Shown here piece after piece: positions 46,529 to 59,028 of a DNA stretch of 64,000 nucleotides. The stretch comes from Coprinus comatus (taxonomy: Eukaryota; Basidiomycota; Agaricomycetes; Agaricales; Agaricaceae), in NCBI GenBank assembly GCA_034638255.1, contig JAWPGT010000072.1, positions 1 through 64,000 on the forward strand, in the 5' to 3' direction. Position 1 is the first letter of the stretch; every line of letters begins with the position of its first letter. The notes beneath the pieces were generated by a model. That model had not been told where the DNA came from. It searched no databases and was given only the letters and a program-made list of their open reading frames with translations. Both the position numbers and the translations under genes were made by a program.

Positions 46529-48877
46529 TGTCAATATCAGGAGTGGTGGGCGGTAGGAAGCTTTATACCAGGAGTCTGAGTTCTTATATACATTATGTTA
46601 CATCTAAGGGCTCGGATGGCGGCGGTCAGATTTTTCAGCCTCTCCGTGCGACAGTTGCCAGTGAGCAGCTAAAAAAAGTATGATATGGCAGAGTCCAGAA
46701 ATAAGCTGATTCGTAACATACGGGTACATATAGTAGAGGTTTGCTGTAACATGTCCAAGCTTTCGACAAGAGTGCATCAAAACGGACAAAAAATAACATG
46801 GTCTCACTACTGATGTCGAGCGATTCGGCTGTTTCTTGATATTTCCGATGCTACTGGACAGATGAAAAAGCTACCTAGAAGCTACCCCAAGAACCCAGTA
46901 TAGGATAAACCCATTCGGAAAGATGGTTCAGAAACCCCTGAAATCAGAAACTTCTTTGAAGGTTTCTCAATAAGATATCCATAATAGCTTTGCTAATCCG
47001 GAGACCAGTCCGGCATATCAGTGTTCGTCAGTATTACCATGGATATGAATATCCGTTAAATAAATAGAAATAAAATATATACTTTACTCGAAAATCTCTA
47101 CCTTGGTTACATTGAGGGCTATGCACCTGCAGCTTAACTCCTTTGACTTTTTGGTATCTCCGGGGTTTCTGGGTTTTGTGAGTACATTTATCCCCCAATC
47201 TATATGGATATTCCGAGGGGATCTCGCTATACATGTAATTAATTATATTACTATCCACAACGCCCTGTATTACTATACATATATCTCTTTATTAAAATTA
47301 CTATGTTGAATGAAGATGTTACTAGCCATGGTTTATATTTTCAACTTTAAACTACCCTATAGTAAGTAACAATGCATAATCTAAATCATATTTTTTTGAA
47401 TCATAATGCGCAGTCTAATACATTCGAGACTAGCTGATTGTTACCGATATATCTCAGGCCCGTGCCACTGTCCAGTCAACGACTTAAGTTTCCACTCTCA
47501 AGAAGCTTATTCCTCAACCTTTGTTTTGCATCATTGGGATCTTCTGATCAAGTTGACCGGTGAGTGCGGAAGCGCATCAAGCAATCAATGCTACCGTCTA
47601 CGTTGGGAAGTTGTTGTTTACCTGTCGTATGTGAGATCCACAACCATGATGAAGTATTAATCACTATTTTTAAACCATGCTCAATAGCAATTTTGATTGT
47701 AGCATGTGGGTCATAAGAAACAAGTGTCGTACATACCACAGAGCACACAAAAATCCTCGGCAGAAAGCGGCCGTATTAGTTGCAGCTTGACACATAGTAC
47801 ATCAGGAAACTTGTTGATTCTTCAACGACACTTTACCTTTAGGGGCACGCTCTTTCACCTCGGCTTTAACCAAATGCCTTAGCTTTAATATTTTGGCCAC
47901 GGCACTGCAGGCTTACAGTTCAAAATTCGAATGGATAGAGCTGAGGGTCGTTGTGAATTCTATTCTCTATGGAGTAAAGATGCAGGAGACTTCGGAGGTG
48001 CTCCCTTCTTGAGGTCGAAGTACCCTTTCTATCACAGCAAGTGCATACAGGTGTTGACAACGGAGTTTTATGCCCCAAAAGTTAATGATTTTGATACCGT
48101 GATGGTTCTAAAGAAGATGATACTCATCCATGATTCAAATATTCCCTTTGTAACGAGTGATTAGAATAGTGCAACGTATGAGCTTGGATGAATAAGAGCT
48201 TGGTGATCATTAGATGCGAGCAAAGACAGATTTAAATTGTCAAGCTTATTTTTAGTAGATATTTTCATCCTTACCAAGAAGAATTCGTCGGTTGACGAAC
48301 AATCATTAGGCTGAGAGAAGAAGGTTGGGGCATCGATCCCTGGACCCTGATAAGAAGGCTTGGACGACTTATTTACGAATAACGTAGTGGTAGTGGTCTT
48401 AACAGTTTGTCGTCGTTACCGGATGGTGGAATTAGACTTGTGCAACAACAACCGAAGTGGGGTGGTATGTAATGCCAATAACTTCAAAAGGCCTCTTTGA
48501 CCTGTATGATAATGATGTCATACTTTCTCTTTTGATTGTCATGAATTTCTCTTTGATTAGTAAGGCACCATAGCCTTATCGGCAATTGAGCGCTTGGAAA
48601 TGGGAATGTATTGCACGCTCAGACCAGTCGAGTCATATAAAAACAATGGATTTTCTTTGGTATAAAAGGCGGTGACCATTTGCGTTTGAATCTTGTATTT
48701 TCCCCAGATTGTTCTCCTTCAGAGTTTGGATTTGTAATAACCCTTTATTACATTGATCCGCCTGTTACACACTCACCACCATCACCACCACCACCACCAC
48801 CAATCACTCATACGATTTATAAACGCGGCTAACAACTTATCTGAAACTATAACAACTAAAGAGATATCTATAGAAAG
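46529..48877. other. 2.3-kb stretch with no recognised gene
   Basis: Promoter of paralogue 2, then AT-rich sequence with only short unsupported frames. A (CCACCACCAT)n-type simple repeat lies at about 48774-48803, just before the SRA-YDG gene. Confidence 0.55.
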
Positions 48878-50054
48878 ATGGCAATGGAACGCATGTGAGT
48901 GTCTTTCTTTAGTTCTCTCCAAAACTCGTTTATGATTTATTAATTAATACACACGCCTTCTAGACGAGCTATGATTATGCAACAGGATAAGACAGGACTT
49001 TATCGAGATCCCAATTCTCTTCAACAAGCTCCTACGTTGAGGGAGGTGTTTGGAACAACCGAGGCATCTGAAAAGGATCATTTCGGACATCCTGAGAATT
49101 GTCCTGTTGGTCAAATCTTTGCTAATCGGTGAGTATTTATTGCTCTTTTTCCATTTCCCCCTTCAAAGAGGGACTATGCATCATCGATGGGTGATGTATT
49201 GGTCTTGATGGAACGGTTTCTTACTCTCTTGGGTTGATTTTAGGAAAGCGTGTTATGATGCGAAGGTTCATAGAGCTACTATGAAAGGAATTGTTGGTAA
49301 TATTAGCGAAGGAGCGTATTCGATTGTGGTTAATGAAGGATATGAGGACGATATTGATCAGGGCGATGTAATGTACGCTGTTGATTCTCCCTCTCTCAAT
49401 TACCATGAAAGCTGGGGATTAACGTTTAACGTTTTAACCTTATGTGTGGTATAGCTATTACACTGGAGCAGGAGGTCAAAACAACCACTTTGGACAGGTG
49501 AGATTGGTTTTTTGTTCTTGGACCAGTGGACTCTGCTTTGACCAATATTATTGTTCTAGACTGAATCACAAAGTTGTGATCAGACCTTTGATCACCCTTC
49601 TAACCGCGCATTGTTGGTATGTTTTAATTGTTTATTGCAATGGAGTTGGTTTCTGGTACTGAATCTTATTGATTAGAGGAATACGTTGACTAGGCACCCC
49701 GTTAGAGTTATTCGAGGAAGTTCGGCTGAGAAATATGGTCCTCATCGAGGGTATGTTGGATTTTCTGTACTTATAAGTTATATGTATATGATCTTAACGC
49801 CCTTCTTCCTAGATATCGCTATGATGGGCTTTATGATGTTGTCGAAGTGAGTTTCTCGATATTATTATCTTGAAGTTTAAATAAATATAACCTTCGTGTG
49901 CTGGTAGGCAGTTTATGACAAAGGCAAGAGTGGTTATACCATTTGTCGTTTCAAGTTGCAGGTATGTTTGCGAAAGTTGATACCAGGCGGTTTCTGATGT
50001 AATGATATTTAGCGCCGCGCCGGTCAAACTGCTTTGAAGGATCTTCCTCGTTAA
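48878..50054 (+). CDS. SRA-YDG domain protein, 204 aa, 9 exons
   Basis: The SRA-YDG fold binds methylated or hemimethylated DNA in animal UHRF1 and plant SUVH proteins; fungal stand-alone versions are uncharacterised. Exons: 48878-48894, 48964-49128, 49244-49372, 49455-49497, 49560-49616, 49677-49750, 49813-49846, 49908-49961 and 50013-50054, total 615 nt, all phases closing. Seen: HFGHPENCPVGQIFANR, HRATMKGIVGNISEGAYSIV, DDIDQGDVIYYTGAGG, a gap-free core HPVRVIRG, the YDG signature GYRYDGLYDVVE and YTICRFKLQRRAGQ. No RING, PHD, Tudor or SET domain: the protein is little more than the domain. Same strand as SUMO, 210 bp upstream. Confidence 0.9.
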
Positions 50055-50264
50055 TTTTATCTCGTGTTACTTTTATTTTATCTCCTGCTTTCTATGCTTT
50101 CTCCATGATATATCCTTTTATAAATATCCTGTTATGCTGCCTGAATTTTACCCCCTGTCTACTAAATGCAAATTAATCACGTGCACGCGTTTTAGATAAT
50201 TAAATTGGTGTTTGACCACTACTCTCATCTACTCAGCTAGCAGTCTGTTAGTATATCACCCACA

Positions 50265-50885
50265 ATGTCGCAAGAACCTGAAGATGTGAAGCCAAAGATG
50301 AATCTTTTGATCACCTACGAAGAGAATTGTAAGTCTTGAGCGTGTTAGGATTGTTTCTTTGCTTATTACGTTTATAATCTCACAATCGCAATCACTAAAC
50401 GCTTCGTTCTTTGTATACATGTTTAGCCATAACTGTGAAAGTCAGACCAAATATGAAGTTTGGAAAGATATTTGAGGCAGCTGAGGTGAGTTGGGCTCGT
50501 CTTAATTGGTACTTGTGTGTTGCTGAGATGATCGCGATTGGTGTAGAAACGCTTCGAGAAGGAGCCAGGTTCGTGATGCCAGTTATAAAGAAATGGAAGC
50601 CATAGTTTGACTTGCGGAATTAACTTTAATGTATAAACGACAACCAGGAACCTTCAAATTCACTTATGATGGACAACGGATAAATAAAGAGGATACACCT
50701 GGTAGTGTGAGTCTCTTCCCTTTGCGTTTTTTTTTTCGTTGTATTGATTACCGGCGGTTGTTGATTAGTTGGAGATGGAAGACGGTGATCAGATTGATGC
50801 TCACCTTGGTCAGGTAATTTTTTGATTTTATTACACTTCATATTTATATTGACACGTGTCGTAGGTGGGAGGGGGTCAGTCGTAG
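50265..50885 (+). CDS. SMT3: SUMO (Smt3), 89 aa precursor, 6 exons
   Basis: Ubiquitin-like modifier conjugated to lysines of nuclear proteins by Uba2/Aos1 and Ubc9. Exons 50265-50328, 50427-50485, 50547-50568, 50648-50706, 50769-50813 and 50865-50885 give 270 nt. Seen: LITYEENSITVKVRPNM, KRFEKEPGTFKFTYDGQRI and LEMEDGDQIDAHLGQVGGGQS. Processing by a Ulp protease after the GG would remove a short tail; the end is unusual in having three glycines (VGGGQS), so the cut could be after the second or third. Exon 3 is only 22 nt. The N-terminal PKM region could hold a SUMO-chain Lys but no clear VKxE motif except DVKPK. Confidence 0.92.
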
Positions 50886-51078
50886 GCAAGGTTCCTAAGC
50901 TATTATGCTGGTTTTTTAGTTGTTTGTTTTATCTGTATAAATTGTTTAATGGTAGTGGGAGAGTGCAACAAGTATTGGATCATATACCCGGACCCCGACC
51001 TCTCACGGCCCTTTTAGACTCAAACCACCATCATCCCTTGTTTAATCTCCATGCACTGACCGATACACCAAGTTGGAA

Positions 51079-53159
51079 ATGCTCTCGTTATCATCACCTT
51101 ACAAGAAGAAACTCTACGGCTGGTTTAGTTATGCTTTCGCAAGGTACTTGGCTGATTTCTACCACCACCGCGGAAGCTGACTAGTTACAGCGAAGTATTC
51201 GTGATTGTCTCTTTGACTCTCTTTCTACCAATCTGTCTTGAACAATTTGCACGCGACAATGGATACCTAGTACCTGACCGGACGGAACCATGTTCAGCGA
51301 TAAAACCTATAGCCTTGTCCTCAAATACTACAACTATCACAGCACCGGAGGAACGATGTGAAGTCAAAATTGGATGGATGTGGATAGATACTGCCAGTTT
51401 CAGGTGCGTGGTACTATTACACGAATGTTTCAATGACACTCAAGAACTCGTTACAGTCTCTACGTATATTCGATTTCCGTATTCTTACAAGCCTTAACAG
51501 TAATCTCAATGGGCGGTATTGCTGACCACCGTACGTTCCATCTATCCCTGACACTGTAACCAAGCTCAAAATGATTCACATGTATAGCACCTCATCGTAA
51601 AAAACTCCTTCTCTTCTTCGCAGCCCTTGGCTCTATCTCCGCAACCCTTTTCCTCTTTCTGTCATCCTCTTCGTTCATATGGCTCTCTGTCGCCATACTT
51701 GCCATGCTCGCCAATGTTAGTTTTGGAGCTTCTGTCGTTGCTATGAACGCGTATCTCCCATCACTAGCTAAAGATTCGCCGGAAGTAGGACAACTACATA
51801 ATGAGATATTAAAGGAATCAGAAAATAGGGCCGTGCTTCTGCTGTTGGTAGTCTTGAGTTGGAGTCGAGTCAGAATCTGGAGGATTCTATCGAAGATATT
51901 GCAGCACCATTAATTCAACGAGAGCCAGGATTTTACTTCTGCTACTGCTGGAGGTATTGCTGATTATGAAGTATCACCAGAGTTGAAGAAGAAATATGAT
52001 ATCGAATTATCAAAAGCGACGTCAAGAATATCTTCACAAGGAATAGCAATGGGTTATATCGCAGGAATCGTTTTACTTGTTGTGGCTTTGATACCTGTGA
52101 CGAAACTTAATGGTTCGACTTTTGCGTTGAGGTTGGCTATAGGTTTGAGTGGGATTTGGTGGGCTTTGTTTTCAATTCCTGCAGCTGTTTGGTTACCTGG
52201 TGGAAAATTTGAAAGAGAAGAGGATGAAGATGAAGAAGCAGGATGGGCTAGACGTTTAGAAGATGAAAAGACTTGGAAGTTTAGTAAGGAAATTGGAGCT
52301 GCTTGGATTAGGTTAAGAGATATGTTGAGGTGGAGTGAGATTTTGAAGTTGAGGAATACATTTAAATATCTTGCTGCTTGGTTTTTACTTTCAGATGGTA
52401 CGTTTTTTTCCTTTCACTCTTCTGTAACTAGTCTCAAATTATATTTAGGATTCACAACAATCACATCAACAGCAGTCTTATTCGCCAAAACATCACTCCA
52501 AATGCCAGCACAATCACTCATCCTAGTAGGCGTTCTCACACCTCTATCAGGAATTCTAGGTTCCTTAATCTGGCCAAAAATTCAACACCGTCTCAACGCA
52601 TCCAATCTTAAAATCTTAATAATTCTAGTCCTTATTACATCATTGATCCCTGTATATGGTTGTTTGGGTTTCTTGGTACAAGGTACTGGAGCTAGATTTG
52701 GTGGATTGACTACACCAGAGGAAATTTATGGATTGGCGATTGTTTTTGGTTCGGTTTATGGAGCTTTTCAAGGTTATGCTAGAGCGTTTTATGCAGAATT
52801 GTTACCTCATGGTGAAGAAGCTCGTTGGTGCGTCCTCTTCTTCTCTCTCTCTCTCTCATCTGCAATATATTCATTCCGCAACATAATCTCCCGTTTTCCC
52901 TATAAATTGACCATTGATAACATGTATTTGTAATAATACTGATAATTTATTTTTTAGGTATGGACTTTTCTCAATTACGGATAAATCAAGTTCGTTCCTT
53001 GGACCGTTGGTGGTTGGATTGATTTCAGATATGACTGGGAATATTAGGTATTCGTTTTTCTTTTTGACTTTTATGATTTGGCTTGCTGTTCCTATTTTGA
53101 TGAATGTGGATGTGGAAAGAGGTAGGAAGGATGCTAGAGAGTATAAGTTGAATTCGTGA
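51079..53159 (+). CDS. ATG22: Atg22-like vacuolar amino-acid effluxer (MFS family), with one apparent frame break
   Basis: Multi-pass membrane protein that exports amino acids from the vacuole after autophagy. Exon 1 51079-51143 (MLSLSSPYKKKLYGWFSYAF), 51191-51403 (SLTLFLPICLEQFARDNG), 51457-51530 (ISMGGIADH), from 51588 (membrane segments LFLFLSSSSFIWLSV; NAYLPSLAKDSPE), then SRISSQGIAMGYIAGIVLL up to 52397, 52449-52827 and 52958-53159 (WYGLFSITDKSSSFLGPLVVG). A 44-nt intron 51785-51828 fits the phase and joins to GRASAVGSLELESSQ...IAAPLIQRE in the cytosolic loop. Near 51925-51945 the frame must shift once to reach SPELKKKYDIELSK; no good splice pair explains this, so an indel is suspected. 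Ends DAREYKLNS-TGA. Confidence 0.85.
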
Positions 53160-53583
53160 TTTTGTGATTCGTGTTTCGTTCAAATTCCGGATTCAGAGTT
53201 TTTTTTGTATTTCGTTTTCAGAGTTTGAGTTTGAGTTTGAGTGTTTTATAGGAAGGTTTTTTTTTCATGGTTTTGTTGTGTATATACTATATCATGTGTG
53301 CTTGTCGGTTGATTGACTTTTTGTTATGTTGCCTAGTAATTAATTTATACGCTTTTTAATAAAATGATACATTATACCAAAGTTCAAATTTCAAACTAGC
53401 CAATATTCAGATCAGAAGCACGGCACGAGCAGTCTAGCACTTCGTCAAGATGAAGAAGTGCGAGTTCCTTTATACTTATATTCTTTTGACCACACCACTC
53501 ACAGCTAATAATAGAGCGATCGTGGATATGAAGTAATCGATTACTTGGACTCACATCGCGTACGTCTCTTCTCCTTCACCATC
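53160..53583. other. Short spacer, T-rich
   Basis: 3' end of the Atg22-like gene and promoter of the F-box gene; GAGTTT repeats near 53219-53241. Confidence 0.5.
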
Positions 53584-55251
53584 ATGTCAGGTCAAAAGAT
53601 ATCTCGATCTAATGAAGTACCTTTCGAAATCTGGGAACATATCTCGAGCTATATACCAAAATCTCAACGTTGGGAACTAAAAGCTGTTAACCGTTCTCTC
53701 CTCGAGATTGCCCTTAACGATCGATATCGTGAAGTGCAATGGGACAAACCTATACTGGAGATGTTCAAGTGTCTTGAACGCTTACAGTGAGTGCCATCTT
53801 CATCAGTCACACCATTGTATATATTTCGATCTTAGTCCGTCATTCCAGGGATCCTTTCATCAGTCAGCGTGTCGTTAAAGTCAGTTTCAACGTAGGCGTG
53901 ATCGCATACATCTTCCTACTACAGAAATTAAAGTTACAAAACCCGGCCAAGGTAAAGGGTAGGAGAACATAGTAATTGTTCATTTATGGTTGCTGAGTAC
54001 TTCAAAAAGATCTCATCCAACGAGGGGGGAAAAGCAAATTAGTAATAATCGTCTGTACAGATCCCACTCAAATCGCGTCGCGAATGATTAACGCGCTTTC
54101 AAAAATGTCCAGCCTCACTTCCTGTAACCTTATCTTTCCCAATACCTCCCTCGAACTAGAAGCTCGGACCGTCCTTGCCGAAATTCAGAAACTTTCACCC
54201 CAAATACGACAATTAGGGTTGTATTACGTCCTTTCACCACCACCATACTACACGGAAATTATGGAGATGGGTTTCGAACACTTGGAGGAGTTAACCCTTG
54301 CCATAAAATGCCCCCCGAAGGGCCCATCATCTGCCATCCGCTATCGTTATGGAATGTTTTCATTTCCAGTTGAAACCATTGCACCTTTCATTAACCGTAA
54401 TTCTAATCATCTACAACGCCTTTCCTTTTCTACTGATGAACACGCCCTTATCTCTGGCCTATTCGAAACATTGGATGTGATCCCCACACTCCGTAATATA
54501 AGAGTCGACATACCATTTGAAAGTTACACTACCATGCTCACTTCCTCGGAAGTTCTTTTTGGATTTCTTAACGCTCATTCATCCTATCTTCGCCACGTCA
54601 GATTATGTTCCCCGTTAAACAAGCCCACAAACTCCACCACCTTCAAATGGTCTAATATTCTTCAAAATAGTTACCCCGCAGCTCTATCCAATCTCACAGA
54701 CCTTCACATTTCTGTTTCAATCCCAGTGGATATCATCCTTAATATTCTTCAACGCTCCTCGACTACTCTCCTAAACCTGTCCCTCACCGGAAGTAAACAC
54801 TATACTACGACGCAACTCTGGGATATATGCGATATATTCTCGGATCAAAATTCCTCTTTAACCTTTCTTCAAGCCCGAGTCTCCAAAGTTAATCTTTCTC
54901 TTATTGTGGGAATAGCCAAACGACTTCCTGGGTTGATAAAATTGATATTGACAAATCTTAAAAAAGGAGAAACTCCGAAAACTGTAAGTCGAAAGTTTGC
55001 CCAAACAATATTTGATTTGATTTAATATATTAATTGCAGAATGTGACTGACACCGAGATCAATGAAGTTGAGATGATTGTGGTTCCCCTTGCGGAGAATT
55101 CTTCATGGAGCCTCACAGATTAGCAGCTGATATGCTTCCGGCAGATGAAATCGAAGTGCTTTCTAACTGGAAGTTGTCAGACCTAAGTATTCATATGTCA
55201 GATAACTTTGAGGGTGGCGATAAAGAACTGAAACAGTTGTTAAAAAATTAG
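53584..55251 (+). CDS. F-box protein with leucine-rich-like repeats, about 490 aa, with one apparent frameshift near the end
   Basis: A canonical F-box opens the protein: VPFEIWEHISSYIPKSQRWE...VNRSLLEIALNDRYREVQW. Exons: 53584-53786, 53849-53958, 54061-54983 and from 55040, introns phase-consistent. The body is irregular LRR: SQRVVKVSFNVGVIAY, QIASRMINALSKMSSLTS, HLEELTLAIKCPP, NHLQRLSFSTDEH, LSNLTDLHISVSIP. In the frame of exon 4 a stop is met at 55121-55123, but one base earlier the sister frame continues MEPHRLAADMLPADEIEVL and LSDLSIHMSDNF to TAG at 55249-55251, which looks like the true C terminus. A single-base loss at about 55100 (TTCTTC) is likely. Predicted SCF ubiquitin-ligase adaptor; not a close paralogue of the two genes at 11-14 kb. 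Confidence 0.78.
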
Positions 55252-55830
55252 TTCCATCTATCAAGTACTTTAGAGGAGAAGAGTGTCGAGAGTTGAAGGA
55301 GAGACGGTCACAGCCAGCGCGAGGTCCAAGTCTAGGCGAAGTTAGCAGACTCGGCACTATGCACGTTGGTGAGTTCAAACTTGGAAACGCTAAGTTGATC
55401 TAATAAAATTGAAAACTATTAGATTATTCTGGTCTATCGCAAAGTCGGGGTAGTAGATCATTTAGGTCACCACGACGGAGATATTAGGGTCTTCCCATTG
55501 TTAGTATTTCAGAAAGAAAATCCAACTGTAATTGTATCGACTATTCAAAGAGAGAAAAAATATGAATGCTTTGATGATGTTGGAGTATTCGAGTATATGT
55601 CACCCGGAAAGCTGTAGGTAACCGTAGGCTTGTGCAAGAAAGTGAGCAAGTTCATACATTAGCCACCCCGAAAAGTATTTATCATCTCAGAGTCCAATGG
55701 TATCCCTCCCCCAGAGCAGCAGTACAATGAATAGAATCGATCCCAGATAGCGGATATAATAAGGAAAAAAGTCCGGCAGCCAATTTTTCAAACAGTGGAA
55801 TGGTTAATGTGTAACGGACCAAATGGGAAG
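55252..55830. other. Spacer downstream of the F-box gene
   Basis: No gene recognised. The tRNA terminator region borders it. Confidence 0.5.
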
Positions 55831-55839
55831 GAAAAAAAT
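55831..55839 (-). terminator. Pol III terminator of tRNA-Thr
   Basis: Sense-strand T-run (plus-strand GAAAAAAATC) six bases after the tRNA 3' end. Confidence 0.8.
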
Positions 55840-55844
55840 CATGA

Positions 55845-55916
55845 TGCCCCACACCAGGATTGAACTAGTGACCTTCTCATTACAAGTGAGACGCGCTACC
55901 ACTACGCCAGCAGGGC
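55845..55916 (-). tRNA. tRNA-Thr (anticodon UGU), no intron
   Basis: 72-nt cloverleaf: acceptor GCCCTGC/GTGGGGC (7 bp with two G-U), D-stem GCGT/GCGC, anticodon stem TCTCA/TGAGA with loop CTTGTAA, T-stem ACTAG/CTGGT with loop TTCAATC, discriminator A. U33 and the TGT at 34-36 read ACA codons. A run of seven T (sense) a few nt downstream (plus 55832-55838) is a Pol III terminator. Confidence 0.95.
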
Positions 55917-56119
55917 CTACTATTACTGCAACAGGCCGCATTTCTGGAGGCATCTCGATTTGTGACCGACTATACGTTCGATACAAACCAACGGTTCTTC
56001 TCGTAACGATCATGACGATATTTCTTTCAGAAGTGCATCTGCCATCCGGAGGCCTCATGGTGATCATATATTAGTTCTGCAGATTGACTGCGGACCGGCA
56101 CATCCCTTTTGTCCTGCTC

Positions 56120-58818
56120 ATGACGACTCCCCGCGACCAATATCAACATTATATCCCCCGGTTTATACTACGAACCTTTCAGACAGACCCAACTCGGTCA
56201 GTCATGTCCTCGTTTCTCAAATATTCAACACTTAGATAGTACAGGAACCCAACTCGCTCACGAGGAAAAAGAAACGAACAGGCACAAAAGCCCTAGTGGA
56301 TACAGAAACCGTTCATTCGTATGATCTTGGTACAGGTGAATACGACCCAAACTGTCGCATTGCTGTGACATATGGGTCAAAAGGACTATACCGAGACGAT
56401 ATGAATGTTTCGAATGCAAATCACATCGAGGAAAAGTTTGCAAGACTGGAAAACGATGTGTTTCGGGTCATTAAGTCTATCCAAAAAGACGCAAACAGGG
56501 GTATGATGACAACCACCATCCTTCGAAAAGATGCATATACGTTGCGGAAGTTCCTATTCCTCCAACATATACGTACGGACAAGATCAGCAAAACGTACTT
56601 TGATGAAGAACATTCTGAAAATGCTTGGATACGCAATTGGATCAGGAAACAGAAGGAGATCACCGATCGGAGTCTTTGGCTGGATTGTTTACATTATTCT
56701 CTGGATACCCCAACCCGGCAGATGCTCCAGGTCTGCAACTCTCACGAGCGATCCTTGTGGGAAGATCTCAGCATATTGACGATGAAAAGGATAATAGAAG
56801 AAGGTGATATGAGTAAAGAACCAGATCTGAAGCAATGGCATGCTATCACATATGGAAGGTTCCACAACAACCACTTCCTATCCATCTGCTATGCATCCAA
56901 GGACGGTGAATTCGTCCTTGGGCACAACTCCTTTGGATTATGGGAAGGCACACTTTTTGGCATAAATGGCGCTCACCTTCTGTACATCCTCAGTCCCAAA
57001 ATCGCCATAGTGTTGAGAAGGAACGAGTCAAAGGGCGTCCCTGGGCTGGTCGATAGCATTTTAAATGATATCCCGTTCAGTCCGCCTGCTGCCATTTATG
57101 CATGTTCGACCAACGTGTCACGTAACCTCCAGTCTCGGATACAACATATTCAGAGCACTAACTCCGACAATGATCGCTTCATCTTCACTATTCACGAACT
57201 ATCTGACATCCAGACATACCGAATTAACGAAATTGTTCTTGAAAACATACAGGCAAATGACACCTTGGTTTTTGCGTCCGAAAGAGTCATGTTGAACACC
57301 TTGAAGCTGTACGATTCACCCCAAGGCTCCTTTGATAAACCTCGTAGGGCTGCTCTTCGGATCCTGCAAGAGAAATTGTCGGAGCGCAGTCATGCTCAAG
57401 GAGGTAATAATCAAGGAGTTGCGCCACTTACGCCTTCCACTGCTGCTTGCCCTGTTACTATCACAATCCACACACCGTCAGTCCCTTCACTCGTCAGCAA
57501 TGCAATTTCGACGAGCATTGTACCAGAAGGCTGTACCTCGGAGTCCTCGCTTGCAGGTACTCAGGGACCCGCATTGCCGAAGGTGGAGAAGGAAATCGAG
57601 GTCGTCAAAACCATCAATCAGCAACCTGAGGCGCTACATAACAAAGAAAATATTTCTTCATCTTTCTGCTCCACACAAGTCGCTGTGCGAAATCATGAGA
57701 TTCCAACAATGTCTAATGATGACTCGGAGATGTTCCAATCCCATAGCAGTTTTCAAGAATACTCGCTGGGTCCGACTACTTTCACCCCCGATAACCTGTC
57801 CGAGCACCTGGTCCAAGAACTTGACGAGCTTGATTCCCCGCCACCTGAGATCAAATTCAGGAATATTAGTGACGAAGAAGACAATTTATCCGAGACCGCC
57901 GCTGACGTAGAATTCAAACGGGTTTTAGCGTTGGTTCAAGCAGACAATTTTGAGTTACACTCTGTCAAAGCACGAAAACTCTACAAAGCTGCTGTGGCTG
58001 ACGCACATATGAATAATCCACTCGCGTTGAAAATTCGAGCTTCAATTGCGAATGCCGTTAGCCAATCCATTAACATCGAAAGACAAAGCTACTTATTATA
58101 TCCCATTTGTCCCGACGATCAATACTCAAATTTTCATCGATACTCCAACTCTTGGATTCAACTCTCCGATAAAGTTGAGAATATTCTGACGGGTGACGAA
58201 TATGAGGCTTTCTTCATCGTAATTGCTGCCAAGATGGAACGGCATTGCATTGTGGGACCAAGCGCGAACCCTTCTGTCGGTTCCGCTACCATTTGTGGGC
58301 TTTTAGAATGGTATGTCAAACACGATCTTGCTACTTTGATGAGTGGCACCGAGATCCGAATAGCAGGGAGGGAGGTTCATAAAAAACTGCTTGCGCATTG
58401 CAGGCCTAGTGCAGCAGGGCGTATAGCCATATACCAAATTGTACAAATACTTTGGTGTATGTGGAAATTCACCTCGACCAATGAGGAGAGATTTACCTTG
58501 TGGTTGGCATGCACCATGCCTAATCTTTTTGATATTGAGACTCGATATGGGGATGTCGGAGTGGTATTGTCCATACTTTCACAATTCTCATTTTTCACTA
58601 ATTCTGTCCGGTGCCTTGTTAGTACCTGTTGGCCCTTGTTCTCATTTTTCACTAATTCTATCTGGTGGCTTTTTAGTGCCTGTTGGCCCTTGTTCATCTT
58701 CGGAGTCATTCTGTTCCTTTCACTTATTCCTTTCATCGCAATCATTCTGTTCCTTTTCTTTCTTTCTTTCATCGGAATCATTCTGTTCATTGTAATTATT
58801 TTCCTCTCAGTTCTTTAG
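56120..58818 (+). CDS. DUF4238-type protein with a lineage-specific extension and C-terminal membrane segments, 876 aa
   Basis: Exon 1 56120-56196 carries the hallmark QYQHYIPRFILRTF; exon 2 56265-58818. The intron (GTCAGT...CACGAG, 68 nt) is the only join that keeps this start in frame; an alternative is the better-looking CTTAG acceptor at 56235 plus an indel. The first ~380 residues match my recollection of DUF4238 in basidiomycetes: TVHSYDLGTGE, YGSKGLYRDDMNV, DAYTLRKFLFLQ, GEFVLGHNSFGLWEG, SPKIAIVLRRNES, YRINEIVLENIQANDTLVFA. A disordered linker follows, then a block (LSETAADVEFKRVLALVQA; SAAGRIAIYQIVQILWCMW) also seen in the pseudogene at 5 kb, then very hydrophobic segments up to the stop. 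Function of DUF4238 is unknown. The membrane tail would anchor the protein with most of it on one side. Confidence 0.82.
58585..58692 (+). repeat. Tandem 54-bp duplication in the membrane tail
   Basis: Two adjacent 54-bp units (58585-58638, 58639-58692), in frame, coding FSFFTNS[VI][RW][CW]L[VF]S[TA]CWPLF twice. About 90% identical by eye, absent from the 5-kb relic, so recent. Confidence 0.85.
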
Positions 58819-59028
58819 TTCGTTTTAAAACTTCCTTGAATCATTTGGGCTTTTGTATATGCTTCTTTCTTTTATGCCTCTTCAATTTTTGTTGTGGTCC
58901 TCATTTCTCGCTTCTCGTTCAATTCTCCTTGTGTATGTGAAAGCCAGTACGTTTACACTTCAAGTACTTTCGGACGAGTTTATGAAATCATGTTCATGAA
59001 AAATTCATACGCCAACCCAGATAGAACT

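Noticed and set aside
48774..48803. CACCAC repeat as a CRISPR-like or His-tag feature
   Set aside because: Simple trinucleotide repeat in a eukaryotic spacer; no spacers, no gene.
56057..56083. Earlier ATG for the DUF4238-type gene
   Set aside because: It meets TAG after five codons; the ATG at 56120 gives the family's QHYIPRF start.
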